Part shown: one piece after another, positions 1 to 9,348 of the stretch | Position numbering within the stretch: the stretch's first letter is position 1 | How the letters are laid out: every line of letters starts with the position of its first letter | Assembly (NCBI GenBank): GCA_002471665.1 | Contig: DKQK01000056.1 | Location: forward strand, 124,001 to 188,000 | Direction of reading: 5' to 3' | Source of the DNA: Gammaproteobacteria bacterium UBA7310 | GTDB taxonomy: Bacteria > Pseudomonadota > Gammaproteobacteria > Pseudomonadales > Ketobacteraceae | Length of the DNA: 64,000 bases | The notes under the pieces: model-generated | Databases searched by the model: none | What the model was told of the DNA's origin: nothing | What the model saw: the letters and a program-made list of their open reading frames with translations, nothing else | Translations under genes and position numbers: made by a program

Positions 1-689
1 ATAAACACCTCAGCCCAGGCATGGGTGGACCCGGACTGCCCAAACTGACAGGAGATGTGATCCGAGTAGAGATAGCCGCTGACAAAGCGGGCGGCAAACC
101 CCAACTGCCTGGCCGCCGTGATAAACAGGCAGGCAAAATCCCGGCAGGAACCTGAGCCCCATAACAGGGTTTGTTCTGCTGTCTGCACCCCTTCCTCTTC
201 CCGTCTGCGGTAGTGCATGGATTGATAGATCAGTTGGTTCAACTGCAGCAATAAGGCGAAGGTTTGTATATTGTCGTTGCGCTGCCAAAGGTGGCTCATC
301 CAATTGCTTAGCGCAGGGATTTCACTATATTGAACCGGATTCATATACGGGGCCAACAGCGTTGTATCTTCAAGGTTGTAGCGGAATGGATAATTAACCG
401 CGTAATCCGCAACCAGAAAATCATGGGGCGCCTGATCGTATTTTTGGATGATGACCTCACTTTTTACAGTCAGGTGCTGCGTACCGGTGCTGAAGGTCGC
501 CGCTGCAACGGAATTGCCTTCCACATCCCGATGCCAGCGCAATGTTGCCGCAGGGGAAATATCCAATATCAAGCTTTCTATACGCAGCTCATGCCCCTCC
601 CGAGGCCGCAAGCGCAAGGTGTGAGGCAGCAGTTGAACCACAGCAGAAAAGTCATAATCTGTTTGATGTACAATTTTATAACGATTCAT
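1..689 (-). CDS. Transglutaminase-like cysteine protease family protein, partial (C-terminus beyond left edge)
   Basis: The minus strand reads open from the ATG at 687-689 to the left edge of the window, about 229 residues without a stop. The first ~85 residues look like the bacterial transglutaminase N-terminal domain (start MNRYKIVHQTDYDFS, then LLPHTLRLRPREGHEL). The core carries the expected nucleophile context GSGSCRDFACLFITAARQLG and, further on, the catalytic-His context STHAWAEV at the very edge. Such proteins are cytoplasmic transglutaminase/protease-fold enzymes, often found near alpha-E and circularly permuted ATP-grasp proteins; the substrate is unknown. The start lies 48 bases after the stop of the Cys-repeat gene on the same strand. 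The ribosome binding site is weak. Family call is firm; specific activity is not known. Confidence 0.85.
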   Translation of the reverse strand, partial: MNRYKIVHQTDYDFSAVVQLLPHTLRLRPREGHELRIESLILDISPAATLRWHRDVEGNSVAAATFSTGTQHLTVKSEVIIQKYDQAPHDFLVADYAVNYPFRYNLEDTTLLAPYMNPVQYSEIPALSNWMSHLWQRNDNIQTFALLLQLNQLIYQSMHYRRREEEGVQTAEQTLLWGSGSCRDFACLFITAARQLGFAARFVSGYLYSDHISCQFGQSGSTHAWAEVF

Positions 690-737
690 AACTGCCACCA
701 GCACTTTTGCACAGCCCGTTGGGATACACCTTAAACA

Positions 738-1625
738 TCAACGCGTGTCACAATGGTTCCCCCTTTTTTTGAAAGGTTCATCACATTCCCAGCCGTCACC
801 CCGGCTATTGAGATGGGCATTGTCGGGCAGGCGTATAAGAGAACAGGATTGTGCCTGCTTTTCATAGCCTCGCTCACAACGCCAGCCATCACCATCATCG
901 TTCAGGTAGGCATTTTCCGGAGGATCAACTTGGAGACACCCCTGCCGGGTCTTTTTGTAGCCACGCTGACATTGCCAATATTTCCCACGGCGATCAAGAT
1001 AAGCATTCTCAGGTATATCCATGGCGACACAGTGGCCACGTTCCTCTTCGAAGCCTCTCATGCACTCCCAACCTTTATCGTGAGACGAACCGGTTGCATA
1101 TGCGTTTACCGGGATAATGATTTTGCTGCAGGAGTTATCAAGCGCCTTATAGCCCTGCACGCAGTCCCAGCCCGGGCCATAGTTTGACCCATTCAAAACG
1201 GCGTTTTCGGGAATGTCGATTTCAATACACTCGGTTTGATTGCCGCTAAAATCGGCCTTGTCTGCCTTGTAACCGCGCTCACATTCCCACCCTACACCAT
1301 ATTGCCTATCCACCAGGTAGGCATTGGGCGGCACGTTTATCTTTATACAGGTTTCATTTTCTTTCAAATAGCCCCGATCACACGCCCAGTCTCGGCCATA
1401 GGCGTTGAGACTGGCGTTTTCCGGTACTTTAATTGGGGCGCAACGATCCCTGACTTTCTTGAAGCCGCGCTCACATTCCCAGCCGTCACCATAGGTATTA
1501 TGGTAAGCGTTTTCAGGCAGGTTTTCCGTGGTATCGCTTTGTGCCCTCAGGGTTGCAGAGCAGAGCGTTAAAGCAATCGTCATCGCACTGATCTGCAACC
1601 ATATTTTACTGAGTTTCAATTTCAT
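738..1625 (-). CDS. Secreted cysteine-rich protein with eight tandem repeats
   Basis: The best start is the ATG at 1623-1625, with AGGA eight bases upstream, giving 295 residues. It opens with a clear Sec signal peptide (MKLKLSKIWLQISAMTIAL, ending near LRAQ). The remainder is eight head-to-tail repeats of about 30-40 residues with the pattern PENAYLN-x-GDGWECERGYKK-x(4-6)-C-x-x-I. Each repeat has one Cys after the Trp and one near the end, 16 in all, so one disulfide per repeat is likely after export. I do not recognise a named function. Similar PxNAxxxxxGxxWxCxxGY repeats occur in secreted proteins of marine bacteria. An upstream in-frame start at 1697 would place 24 extra residues before the signal peptide and is less likely. 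Confidence 0.8.
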   Translation of the reverse strand: MKLKLSKIWLQISAMTIALTLCSATLRAQSDTTENLPENAYHNTYGDGWECERGFKKVRDRCAPIKVPENASLNAYGRDWACDRGYLKENETCIKINVPPNAYLVDRQYGVGWECERGYKADKADFSGNQTECIEIDIPENAVLNGSNYGPGWDCVQGYKALDNSCSKIIIPVNAYATGSSHDKGWECMRGFEEERGHCVAMDIPENAYLDRRGKYWQCQRGYKKTRQGCLQVDPPENAYLNDDGDGWRCERGYEKQAQSCSLIRLPDNAHLNSRGDGWECDEPFKKRGNHCDTR

Positions 1626-1743
1626 GGGTTCAATCCTCACTCGTCCAACAAACGAGTTCATGGCGCATCCTGCGTGGTGTAAATTCTTTGCGCACAAAAG
1701 ATGAAGTCATGATTCGAAATAACTTACTGTTAATGACAGTCTT

Positions 1744-1866
1744 TTAAAGTGACCCGGTGCTTTGGGGGCGCTGATCATTCTTTGCTTTTTTCGCCGCCTT
1801 TTTCTCTTTCTGGGTCATTAAAGGCGCCTTCTTGGTTTCTTTATTACCTTTTCGTTCCTTGCTCAT
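1744..1866 (-). CDS. Small Lys-rich protein, 40 residues
   Basis: A short open frame begins at ATG 1864-1866, four bases after the hflC-like stop codon. A GGAG lies about eight bases upstream, inside the end of hflC. The product is strongly basic and probably unstructured: it begins MSKERKGNKETKKAPLMTQK, continues with a KEKKAAKKAKK-like run, and ends QRPQSTGSL. Close spacing and the ribosome binding site suggest translation coupled to hflK-hflC. The function is unknown; high Lys content suggests nucleic-acid or ribosome contact, but that is only inference. It could be a chance frame, although the ribosome binding site and codon pattern argue against this. Confidence 0.6.
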   Translation of the reverse strand: MSKERKGNKETKKAPLMTQKEKKAAKKAKNDQRPQSTGSL

Positions 1867-1869
1867 ACA

Positions 1870-2880
1870 TTACTCCGATTGCGGATTAAGTTGTTCTATC
1901 TTGGCATTCATGCCTTTGAGGTATTTAAAAAGATCGCTTCCGGTCGACAATACGATGGTAGTGTTTTTACCAACGATTTCAGGATAAGAAGCCATTGTGC
2001 GCGTGAACTCGTAGAATTCCACGGACTGGGGCGTTTGATTGTAGGCACTGGCGTAGATTTCGGTTGCCTTGGCATCGGCCAAACCACGAATTTCTTCCAC
2101 TTGACGATAGGCTTCGGACTGGATTTTATTAAGGTCGCGCACCCGATTACCCCGTATTCTCGCCGCCTCGCCATTGCCCTCGGACAGAAACCGCTCGGCG
2201 ATCTGCCGCCGCTCACTGATCATACGGTCGTAAATTTTCGGCCGTACGCTTTCGTTATAATTAATACGCTTAAAACGTATATCCAACAGCTCTATACCGA
2301 ACACACTCACTTTTTCAGCCGCTGCAGTGAATATTTCCCGTTCAACCAACTGGCGGCCTTTCTCAATAGGCACCAACGCCCCCACTATGGGGCCTTGCTC
2401 AGTGGGTGATGCAGCGTCTTCACCAAGGACAGCAGTATCGATAAGTGGCTCCCTGCCTTTGGTGGTGCGGATAATTTCAATCAGTTCATGTTTGGCCACC
2501 GCATTTCGTGTTTCGCTACCCAGAATATCATCCAGCCTTGATTGAGCACTGCGCTCATCCTGCAGGCGCAGAAAATACTGCAACGGATCGACAATCCGCC
2601 AACGGGCAAACAGATCGACAGAAATATAGAGCTTATCCTTGGTGGGCATATCAGAGGGTGCGCCATCCCATTCCAGCACACGCTTATCGATGGGATTTAC
2701 CTCTTGTACAAAGGGGATTTTGAACTTAAGGCCCGCTTCGGTAATGGGCTCACCCACCGGCTTGCCAAACTGGGTAATGATGACCTGCTCAACTTCATCA
2801 ACGGTGTACATGGCGCTGGCGCCGACGAACACACCACAAAGCAGCACGATTAACAGACCAACCAGGGAAACGTTTTTCAT
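1870..2880 (-). CDS. hflC: HflC-like SPFH/prohibitin membrane protein
   Basis: This 336-residue protein has an N-terminal signal anchor (VGLLIVLLCGVFVGASAMY) followed by an SPFH/band-7 domain (TVDEVEQVIITQFGKPVGEP, then PFVQEVNPIDKRVLEWDG) and a long helical region with ERRQIAERFLSEGNGEAARIRG, the hallmark stretch of HflC/prohibitin proteins. HflC pairs with HflK in the inner membrane, forms large cages facing the periplasm and modulates FtsH proteolysis of membrane proteins. The start overlaps the hflK stop as ATGA (2877-2880), so the two are translationally coupled. In relatives the main hflK-hflC copy lies behind hfq-hflX; this pair lacks those neighbours and may be a second copy. The C-terminal region VVGKNTTIVLSTGSDLFKYLKG is typical. 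Confidence 0.88.
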   Translation of the reverse strand: MKNVSLVGLLIVLLCGVFVGASAMYTVDEVEQVIITQFGKPVGEPITEAGLKFKIPFVQEVNPIDKRVLEWDGAPSDMPTKDKLYISVDLFARWRIVDPLQYFLRLQDERSAQSRLDDILGSETRNAVAKHELIEIIRTTKGREPLIDTAVLGEDAASPTEQGPIVGALVPIEKGRQLVEREIFTAAAEKVSVFGIELLDIRFKRINYNESVRPKIYDRMISERRQIAERFLSEGNGEAARIRGNRVRDLNKIQSEAYRQVEEIRGLADAKATEIYASAYNQTPQSVEFYEFTRTMASYPEIVGKNTTIVLSTGSDLFKYLKGMNAKIEQLNPQSE

Positions 2881-3950
2881 TGTTGCTGCTCCTTCTGCCG
2901 GTTCAGATTAAGCAACGGCAGTAAACCCGGCACGGAATCGTCCATCAACACTTTTGAGGTTATCTCCGGCAAGACACTTTGCATGGTTTCAATGTAGATT
3001 CGGCGCCGTGTGACTTCCGGTGCCTTTTGATACTCCGCAAACAACGCATTGAATCGCAGGGCATCACCCTCGGCTTCGTTTATACGTTTTAGGCGATAGC
3101 CATCCGCCTCTCTGATTCGCTGATCCTTTTCGCCCTCAGCCAGCGGAATCACTTTGTTGTATTCCCGCCGTGCTTCATTTATGAGTTTTTCTTTCGATTG
3201 TTGCGCCTGATTCACCTCATTGAAGGATTCCTGTACCGGTCTGGGCGGATTGATATTCTTCAATTGCACCTGATCAATGCTGATACCCATCACGTATTTG
3301 GTGGATAACTCCTGCATTTTAATCAGCGCTTCAACCTCAATCTCCTGCCGGCCTATGGTAATTACTTCATCGACCGTTCGATCCCCTACCACCTCCCGCA
3401 TAACCGACTCTGATACATAACGGAGCGTTTCCGCAGGCTCGCGCACTTCAAACAGAAACTTGACCGGATCGGATATGCGGTACTGCACGACCCATTCCAC
3501 CAGCGCAGCGTTCAGGTCACCGGTCACCATTTGCGTTTCACGGCCACCGTCGCGAGTGCCCTGATAGGGATCGCGGGCACCGAGTGTGGCGAACCCAAAC
3601 TCCTGCTTTAGTTGCCGTTTAACCGGAACAATGGTCGTTTTATCAATACCCAGTGGCAGCTTGAAGTGTAAGCCGGGGGGCACTTCTTTGAGGTGGTTTC
3701 CAAATCGCTGCACGACCGCGACCGAATCGCTGGGCACAGTGTAATAGGCAGACCATATGCTCAGGGCCACAAACAACAGCAGGCCAATAGTCAGTATTTT
3801 CACCAAGCCGGTGCCATTATTGTTGCCAGAGCCGCCCCCGAATAAACCTTTTAATCGGTCTACCGATTCTTTAAGGGCCAACTCAAGATCAGGAGATGAT
3901 TGGGAAGGAGAGCCCCATGGGGAGCCGGAATCATCATTTTGTGACGGCAT
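2877..3950 (-). CDS. hflK: HflK-like SPFH/prohibitin membrane protein
   Basis: The start is placed at ATG 3948-3950 (MPSQNDDSGSPWGS), with an AAAGG upstream, rather than at the longer frame from 3992, giving 357 residues. A short polar N-terminus with a Gly/Asn-rich patch (GGGSGNNNGTG) precedes one membrane segment (VKILTIGLLLFVALSIWSAY). It is followed by an SPFH domain (VPSDSVAVVQRFGNHLKEV, PPGLHFKLPLGID) and a coiled-coil-like stretch (EKLINEARREYNKVIPLAEGEKDQ...). It is the partner of the overlapping hflC and should form the HflKC complex that encloses FtsH in the inner membrane. Length and domain order match the family. The absence of hfq/hflX nearby makes a paralogous role possible. Confidence 0.86.
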   Translation of the reverse strand: MPSQNDDSGSPWGSPSQSSPDLELALKESVDRLKGLFGGGSGNNNGTGLVKILTIGLLLFVALSIWSAYYTVPSDSVAVVQRFGNHLKEVPPGLHFKLPLGIDKTTIVPVKRQLKQEFGFATLGARDPYQGTRDGGRETQMVTGDLNAALVEWVVQYRISDPVKFLFEVREPAETLRYVSESVMREVVGDRTVDEVITIGRQEIEVEALIKMQELSTKYVMGISIDQVQLKNINPPRPVQESFNEVNQAQQSKEKLINEARREYNKVIPLAEGEKDQRIREADGYRLKRINEAEGDALRFNALFAEYQKAPEVTRRRIYIETMQSVLPEITSKVLMDDSVPGLLPLLNLNRQKEQQQ

Positions 3951-4116
3951 TGAAACGCCTTTCAGTAGGAACAGACAAAATAGTCTGTCCAACCTGATAT
4001 GGGGGTGGAATTCCCGATTGCAAGGCTAGCCCGAGGAAATAGCGCTTATGGCACCGAATACGGCCTCGGCTTTTGCCTTACTGTTGCCTTACTCTCGCTG
4101 GTTTGTAACAGCGCCT

Positions 4117-4136
4117 CGCGGCCCGGACGGGCCGCG
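4117..4136. repeat. GC-rich near-perfect palindrome in hflK/aldo-keto reductase intergenic region
   Basis: The 374 bases between the divergent hflK and aldo/keto reductase starts (3951-4324) contain no convincing gene. The notable element is a 9-bp perfect inverted repeat, CGCGGCCCG and CGGGCCGCG, separated by two bases. It could form a strong hairpin or be a dimeric protein-binding site. No T-run follows on either strand, so it is not an ordinary terminator. Confidence 0.5.
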
Positions 4137-4324
4137 AACCTGTGTTGCGCATTGACACAGCATCGCGCCCAGTCTAGTTTCAAGCCATGACGTCCGCCCC
4201 CCACTGGATTTTCTTGGCGGAATTCCTTGGCGGATCTGTTTGCTCACTTACTCTGTTGCCTGGCCACCACCCTTGCCAAACCTCGGTGGTTTGCAGCCAC
4301 TGCCAAATAAGAGGAGACCATATC

Positions 4325-5251
4325 GTGAACCTGAGACTTTCGCGGCGTCACATCTTAAGGTTTATCGGCAGCGCAGCCCTGCTGGGCCTGGCCCCCTCGA
4401 TCACGTTTGCCCGCAAAAATCCATTGCAAAAACTCATTCTCTCCAGCGGCGAAAAAATTCCCGCCATTGGCATGGGCACCTGGCAAACATTCAACGTCGG
4501 TAACGATCCGCAACTGCGGCGGCAGCGCACCGACGTGTTGAAGAAGTTCTTCGAATATGGCGGCGGCATGGTGGACTGCTCCCCCATGTACGGTTCCTCT
4601 GCCGAGATGGTGGGATATGCCCTGAAACAACTGGGCTTTCCAAAGACACTTTTTTCGGCGGAAAAGATCTGGACATGGAACGGCGATGCCACCGGGCAGC
4701 AGGTGTCAGAACAGGCTGAAGCCTGGAGCCTCGAGCGTTTCGACCTGATACAGGTGCACAACCTGACGAGCTGGCAGGATCATCTCGCCAATCTGGAAGC
4801 GATGAAACAGGCGGGAAAAATCCGCTACATCGGCATTACCACTTCCCACGGCCGCCGGCACCGGGAACTGGAAAAGATCCTGCAGACGAAGGATCTGGAC
4901 TTTGTCCAGCTCACGTACAACCTCACCCACCGGGAAGCAGAACAGCGCCTGTTGCCGCTGGCCCGGGAGCGGGGCATCGCGGTGATCGCCAACCGTCCCT
5001 ACGATGGCGGGAGCCTGATCAAACCGTTGCAACGCCATGAAAAGGTACCGGCCTGGGCCGCTGATGAACTCAACTGCCGAACCTGGGCCGACTATCTGCT
5101 CAGGTTTATCGTCTCTCACCCGTCGGTCACCTGTGCCATCCCCGCCACCACCCAGGTTGCCCATATGCAGGAAAATATGGAGGCGGGCCGTGGCCCAATG
5201 CCCGATGCAAGCCAGCGCCAGCGGATGATAAACGACATCCGCAGCCTGTGA
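4325..5251 (+). CDS. Tat-exported aldo/keto reductase
   Basis: The start is set at GTG 4325, preceded by AAGAGGAG at good spacing; the longer frame from 4187 has no ribosome binding site and would bury the signal. The first residues carry a twin-arginine signal, LSRRHILRFIGSAALLGLAP, so the 308-residue product probably folds in the cytoplasm with NADPH and is exported to the periplasm. The TIM-barrel aldo/keto reductase family is shown by GMGTWQTFNVG, the catalytic Asp/Tyr context MVDCSPMYGSSAEMVG, the Lys context FSAEKIW and the His context LIQVHNL. A periplasmic AKR with a Tat signal is less common than cytosolic members. The substrate is unknown. It is followed 12 bases later by a membrane protein, probably in one operon. 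Confidence 0.85.
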   Translation: MNLRLSRRHILRFIGSAALLGLAPSITFARKNPLQKLILSSGEKIPAIGMGTWQTFNVGNDPQLRRQRTDVLKKFFEYGGGMVDCSPMYGSSAEMVGYALKQLGFPKTLFSAEKIWTWNGDATGQQVSEQAEAWSLERFDLIQVHNLTSWQDHLANLEAMKQAGKIRYIGITTSHGRRHRELEKILQTKDLDFVQLTYNLTHREAEQRLLPLARERGIAVIANRPYDGGSLIKPLQRHEKVPAWAADELNCRTWADYLLRFIVSHPSVTCAIPATTQVAHMQENMEAGRGPMPDASQRQRMINDIRSL

Positions 5252-5263
5252 GATTTTAATTCA

Positions 5264-5914
5264 ATGGAAGAATGGTCCACCTACGCCGTCGGTAACTTTA
5301 TCCCCTTTACCGCAGAGGTGTACCTGCGGCTGATCGAGCGGGTTAATGCCGCCTGGTGGCCCCTGCATCTGGCCACCACGGTGATCGGCATTGGCGCACT
5401 GGCATTGGCATTCACCGGTCGCCGCCTTGCGGGCCCCTTGCTGGCTCTGCTCTGGGGCTGGGCTGCCTATGGCTTTCTGCAGCAGTTCTACGTCAACCTC
5501 AACTGGGCGAGTGTCTGGTTTGCCCGCGGGTTTTATCTGCAGGCGCTGCTGCTGACGCTTTTAATATTCACCACCCACCAGGGCAGCAAGGTTCCGCCTG
5601 CACGTCTCCGGTCGGGGGTGCTGCTGGCCGCTCTAGGTCTGTTTTGGCCCCTGATCTCCCTGATTGGACGGGGTACCCTGCGGCAAACCGAAGTCGTGGG
5701 AATCCATGCAGATCCCACCACCATATTTGCCCTTGGGGTGATACTGCTAATGCAGCGCGGCTGGTGGCTATGGGTGTTGCTGCCGATGCCACTGCTGTGG
5801 TGCTTGATCAGCGGCCTGAGCCTGTGGGTGCTGGGCCAGTTCCAGGCGGGATTACTGTTGGCCGCGCCGATGACCGCCATACTGGGGTTGTGCTGGAGAA
5901 CACCGAAAGAGTGA
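5264..5914 (+). CDS. Integral membrane protein, DUF6064-like
   Basis: This 216-residue hydrophobic protein starts 12 bases after the aldo/keto reductase stop. It has about six predicted membrane segments, for example LATTVIGIGALALAF, GPLLALLWGWAAYGFL, LQALLLTLLIF, VLLAALGLFWPLISLIG and LWVLLPMPLLWCLI. The N-terminal EVYLRLIERVNAAWWPLHL resembles the start of the DUF6064 family, which is of unknown function. Its short gap to the preceding gene suggests co-transcription. It ends nine bases before the convergent guaA stop. I cannot give a role beyond an inner-membrane protein; the family assignment is by pattern recall only. Confidence 0.65.
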   Translation: MEEWSTYAVGNFIPFTAEVYLRLIERVNAAWWPLHLATTVIGIGALALAFTGRRLAGPLLALLWGWAAYGFLQQFYVNLNWASVWFARGFYLQALLLTLLIFTTHQGSKVPPARLRSGVLLAALGLFWPLISLIGRGTLRQTEVVGIHADPTTIFALGVILLMQRGWWLWVLLPMPLLWCLISGLSLWVLGQFQAGLLLAAPMTAILGLCWRTPKE

Positions 5915-5923
5915 CCGGTGCGG

Positions 5924-7489
5924 TCACTCCCACTCGATGGTTGCCGGTGGCTTGGATGAGATGTCGTAGGTGACCCGGGATATGCCCGGAATTTCCTGGA
6001 TAATCCGGCTGGACACTTTTTCCAGCAGATCGTAAGGCAGGTGCGCCCACCGGGCCGTCATAAAATCGATGGTTTCCACTGCCCGAATCGCCACCACATA
6101 CTCGTAACGCCGACCATCACCGGTGACGCCAACGGATTTCACCGGCAGGAAGACGGCAAACGCCTGGCTCACCTTGTGATACCAGTCTGCCTTGTGCAAT
6201 TCCTCGATAAAGATATGGTCCGCTTCCCGCAGGATATCGGCGTATTCCTTTTTCACTTCACCCAGGATACGCACGCCCAGGCCCGGGCCGGGGAATGGGT
6301 GGCGATAGACCATGTCATAGGGTAAGCCCAGCTCCAAACCAATTTTGCGCACTTCATCCTTGAACAGCTCCCGCAGAGGTTCCACCAGCTGCATTTTCAT
6401 GTGCTCAGGCAAACCACCCACATTGTGGTGGGATTTGATCACATGGGCTTTGCCGGTTTTGGAACCCGCGGATTCAATCACGTCAGGGTAAATGGTGCCC
6501 TGGGCCAGCCATTTGATCTCGTTGAGCTTGCTGCTTTCGGCATCGAACACATCAATGAAGGTATTCCCGATGACCTTGCGCTTGTGTTCCGGATCATTTA
6601 TGCCTTTCAGGTTGCCCAAAAACAGGTCTTCCGCATCCACCCGGATCACACGAATGCCCATGTGCTGGGCAAACATGTCCATCACCTGATCCCCTTCCTT
6701 CAGGCGCAGCAAGCCATTATCAACAAACACACAGGTGAGCTTGTCGCCAATGGCTTTATGCAACAGGGCCGCCACCACCGAAGAATCCACACCACCGGAC
6801 AACCCCAACAGAACTTCATCATCCCCCACCTGTTGCTGTACCCGGGCCACCATATCGTCGATGATGTTGCCCGCCGTCCACAGGGCATCACAGCCACAGA
6901 TTTCCCGCACAAAGCGTTTCAGCAGCTCACCGCCCTGCTTGGTGTGAGTCACCTCCGGATGGAACTGCACGCCGTAGAGTTTTTTCGCTTCACAGGCCAT
7001 GGCCGCAATGGGTGCGCTGGCGGTTTCTGCTATGCACGTAAACCCCGCTGGCAGCGCCACCACTTTGTCGCCGTGGCTCATCCACACGTCCAGCTTTTTA
7101 TCACCGGCGTGATCATCCAAACCGGTCAGCAGCTCACCACCATCCTTTACTTTCACTTCCGCATAGCCGAACTCCCGGTGCTCCGAGCCGGCCACCTCGC
7201 CGCCGAACTGGGCCGCCATGGTCTGCATGCCATAGCAAATGCCCAGTACGGGTACGTTCAGGTCAAACACCACCTGTGGGGCCCTTGGGGTGTCATCCCC
7301 AATCACGGATTCCGGGCCACCGGACAGGATAATTCCCTGGGGCGCAAAGGCCTTGATGGCATCCGGGTCTGCATCGCAGGCCCACAACTCACAGTACACC
7401 CCGATTTCCCGAACCCGGCGGGCAATCAGTTGCGTGTATTGGGAGCCAAAATCCAGAATAAGGAGGCGTTGCGCGTGAATGTCGGTCAT
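5924..7489 (-). CDS. guaA: GMP synthase (glutamine-hydrolysing)
   Basis: GuaA converts XMP to GMP with ATP and glutamine, the last step of GMP synthesis in the cytoplasm. The 521-residue product has the class I glutamine amidotransferase domain at the N-terminus (nucleophile Cys in [13 protein letters not shown], His/Glu in [11 protein letters not shown]). The ATP-pyrophosphatase domain carries the PP-loop [19 protein letters not shown]. The C-terminal dimerisation domain ends [16 protein letters not shown], the standard ending. It is downstream of guaB on the same strand with 109 bases between, including a strong hairpin, so partial readthrough control is possible. Confidence 0.98.
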   Translation of the reverse strand: MTDIHAQRLLILDFGSQYTQLIARRVREIGVYCELWACDADPDAIKAFAPQGIILSGGPESVIGDDTPRAPQVVFDLNVPVLGICYGMQTMAAQFGGEVAGSEHREFGYAEVKVKDGGELLTGLDDHAGDKKLDVWMSHGDKVVALPAGFTCIAETASAPIAAMACEAKKLYGVQFHPEVTHTKQGGELLKRFVREICGCDALWTAGNIIDDMVARVQQQVGDDEVLLGLSGGVDSSVVAALLHKAIGDKLTCVFVDNGLLRLKEGDQVMDMFAQHMGIRVIRVDAEDLFLGNLKGINDPEHKRKVIGNTFIDVFDAESSKLNEIKWLAQGTIYPDVIESAGSKTGKAHVIKSHHNVGGLPEHMKMQLVEPLRELFKDEVRKIGLELGLPYDMVYRHPFPGPGLGVRILGEVKKEYADILREADHIFIEELHKADWYHKVSQAFAVFLPVKSVGVTGDGRRYEYVVAIRAVETIDFMTARWAHLPYDLLEKVSSRIIQEIPGISRVTYDISSKPPATIEWE

Positions 7490-7543
7490 GATGAATCGGA
7501 TTCCGTGGTATTAACTGTCACACAGTCGCTGCTGAAACTGAAA

Positions 7544-7575
7544 GGCCAGCCGCCCGTCGGCGGGTTCGGCTGGCC
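7544..7575 (-). terminator. Hairpin between guaB and guaA (possible attenuating terminator)
   Basis: A perfect 9-bp stem (GGCCAGCCG with CGGCTGGCC) encloses a 14-base loop. Reading in the direction of guaBA transcription it is followed by a short, broken T-stretch (TTTCAGTTT). It is a weak intrinsic terminator or an mRNA-stabilising hairpin within the guaBA operon. Confidence 0.5.
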
Positions 7576-7598
7576 ATCCTGAGAAATCGGTGATCGGC

Positions 7599-9065
7599 TT
7601 AGGAACGGTAGTTCGGCGCCTCTTTGGTAATGGTCACATCGTGCACATGGCTCTCCTTCATGCCGGCACCGGTGACCCGCACGAAAGTGGGCTTGGTGCG
7701 CATGTCTTCAATGGACGCACAGCCGGTGTAACCCATGCTGGCCCGCACCCCACCCATCATCTGATGAATAATCGCGGAGATCGGCCCTTTATAGGGCACG
7801 CGGCCCTCGATGCCTTCCGGCACCAGTTTTTCCACCCCCTGGGAGGCATCCTGGAAATAGCGATCGCTGGAGCCCTGATTCTGGGCCATGGCCCCCAGGG
7901 ACCCCATACCGCGATAGGCCTTGTAGTAACGGCCCTGATACAGCTCCACTTCGCCAGGGGCTTCTTCCGTACCCGCCAGCAAACCGCCGACCATAATAGC
8001 ATGGGCGCCCGCCGCGATGGCCTTGGCAATGTCGCCGGAGAAGCGGATGCCGCCATCGGCAACCACCGGAATATCACGATCTTTCAACGCCTCTACCACA
8101 TTGCCCACCGCCGAAATCTGGGGTACGCCAATGCCGGACACGATACGGGTGGTACAAATTGAGCCGGGGCCGATGCCCACCTTGACGCCATGGGCGCCGG
8201 CGTCGGCCAGGGCCAGAGCCGCTTCCGCGGTGGCGATGTTGCCACCGATCACCTGCACGTCGGGGTAGTTGTGGGTGACCCAGCGCACCCGCTCAATGAC
8301 GCCCTTGGAGTGTCCGTGAGCGGTATCCACCACCAGCACGTCCACACCGGCTTCCACCAGGGCATGAACCCGTTCCTCGGTACCGTCGCCGGTGCCCACC
8401 GCGGCTCCTACCCGCAACCGCCCCTGATCATCCTTGCAGGAATGGGGGTAGGCTTCGGCTTTGAGGATATCGGTGTTGGTGACCATGCCCTTGAGGCAAA
8501 AATCATCGTCCACCAGCAGGATCTTCTCGATCCGGAATTTGTGCAGTAACCCCTTGATCTCATTGGTGCTGGCCCCTTCCTTCGCGGTGACCAGTTTATC
8601 TTTTGGCGTCATGATGGCGGAAACCGGTTGATCGTAGCGATCTTCAAAGCGCAGATCACGACTGGTGACAATCCCCACCAGTTGCTCGCCTTCCACCACC
8701 GGCACACCGGAGATGTTATTGATCTGGGTGATCTCAATCAGCTTGCCCACCGTGGTGTCAGGGGGTACGGTGATGGGATCACGAACCACACCGCTTTCAA
8801 ATTTCTTCACTGCCTTGACTTGCCGCGCCTGTTCCTCGGCCGTCATGTTCTTGTGCAGAATGCCGATCCCCCCTTCCTGCGCCATACTGATGGCCAGGCG
8901 TGATTCGGTCACGGTGTCCATGGCTGCGGACACCAACGGGATATTCAGGGTAATCTCGCGAGTGAGCCGGGTTTTCAGTTGTACGTCCCGGGGCAGGACC
9001 TCTGAATAACCGGGCAAGAGCAGAACATCATCAAAAGTAAGCGCTTCCTGAGCAATACGTAACAT
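7599..9065 (-). CDS. guaB: Inosine-5'-monophosphate dehydrogenase
   Basis: GuaB oxidises IMP to XMP with NAD+, the committed step to guanine nucleotides. The start at ATG 9063-9065 ([20 protein letters not shown]) gives 488 residues, the same length as the E. coli enzyme; the longer frame from 9182 adds unrelated residues. Two CBS domains follow the N-terminal barrel strands (around residues 95-205). The active-site loop reads [13 protein letters not shown] with the catalytic Cys, and the flap carries GMGSLGAM. It lies upstream of guaA. Its upstream region has a sigma-70-like promoter with a GC-rich discriminator. Confidence 0.98.
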   Translation of the reverse strand: MLRIAQEALTFDDVLLLPGYSEVLPRDVQLKTRLTREITLNIPLVSAAMDTVTESRLAISMAQEGGIGILHKNMTAEEQARQVKAVKKFESGVVRDPITVPPDTTVGKLIEITQINNISGVPVVEGEQLVGIVTSRDLRFEDRYDQPVSAIMTPKDKLVTAKEGASTNEIKGLLHKFRIEKILLVDDDFCLKGMVTNTDILKAEAYPHSCKDDQGRLRVGAAVGTGDGTEERVHALVEAGVDVLVVDTAHGHSKGVIERVRWVTHNYPDVQVIGGNIATAEAALALADAGAHGVKVGIGPGSICTTRIVSGIGVPQISAVGNVVEALKDRDIPVVADGGIRFSGDIAKAIAAGAHAIMVGGLLAGTEEAPGEVELYQGRYYKAYRGMGSLGAMAQNQGSSDRYFQDASQGVEKLVPEGIEGRVPYKGPISAIIHQMMGGVRASMGYTGCASIEDMRTKPTFVRVTGAGMKESHVHDVTITKEAPNYRS

Positions 9066-9107
9066 GCAGTGCCAGCCTTGTTGCAGGGGGGAATAATTAA
9101 ACGCGCC

Positions 9108-9136
9108 ATTATAGCAAAGCTCTGAGGCTGTTGAAA
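9108..9136 (-). promoter_or_regulatory. Putative guaB promoter with GC-rich discriminator
   Basis: On the minus strand a perfect TATAAT (9108-9113) is preceded 17 bases upstream by TTTCAA (9131-9136). The -10 element is followed directly by GGCGCG. GC-rich discriminators are typical of promoters under growth-rate/ppGpp control, as known for guaBA in E. coli; that control is inferred here. Confidence 0.55.
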
Positions 9137-9348
9137 TATGGCGCTGATGTCCAAAAGCGGGATGATAGTAGTAGATGCCCACGCAAACGGTTGCCTGGGG
9201 CTACCGCACAACTCGGCCCAGTAACGCCAGTAACATTGAAACGGGCCACCGGGCTGGTTATTTTGACCTCAAAAACCACTTATAGATGCACAAAAAATCA
9301 ATATAATCATTTAAGAAAGCTAACAATCAGACCAAGAAAGGCTTTTCC

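Noticed and set aside
10..303. 97-codon complete open frame at the left end
   Set aside because: It is another frame of the partial transglutaminase gene, whose true frame runs off the window edge.
6401..7582. 393-codon open frame opposite guaA
   Set aside because: It is a shadow of guaA on the other strand, with no ribosome binding site and an unnatural composition.
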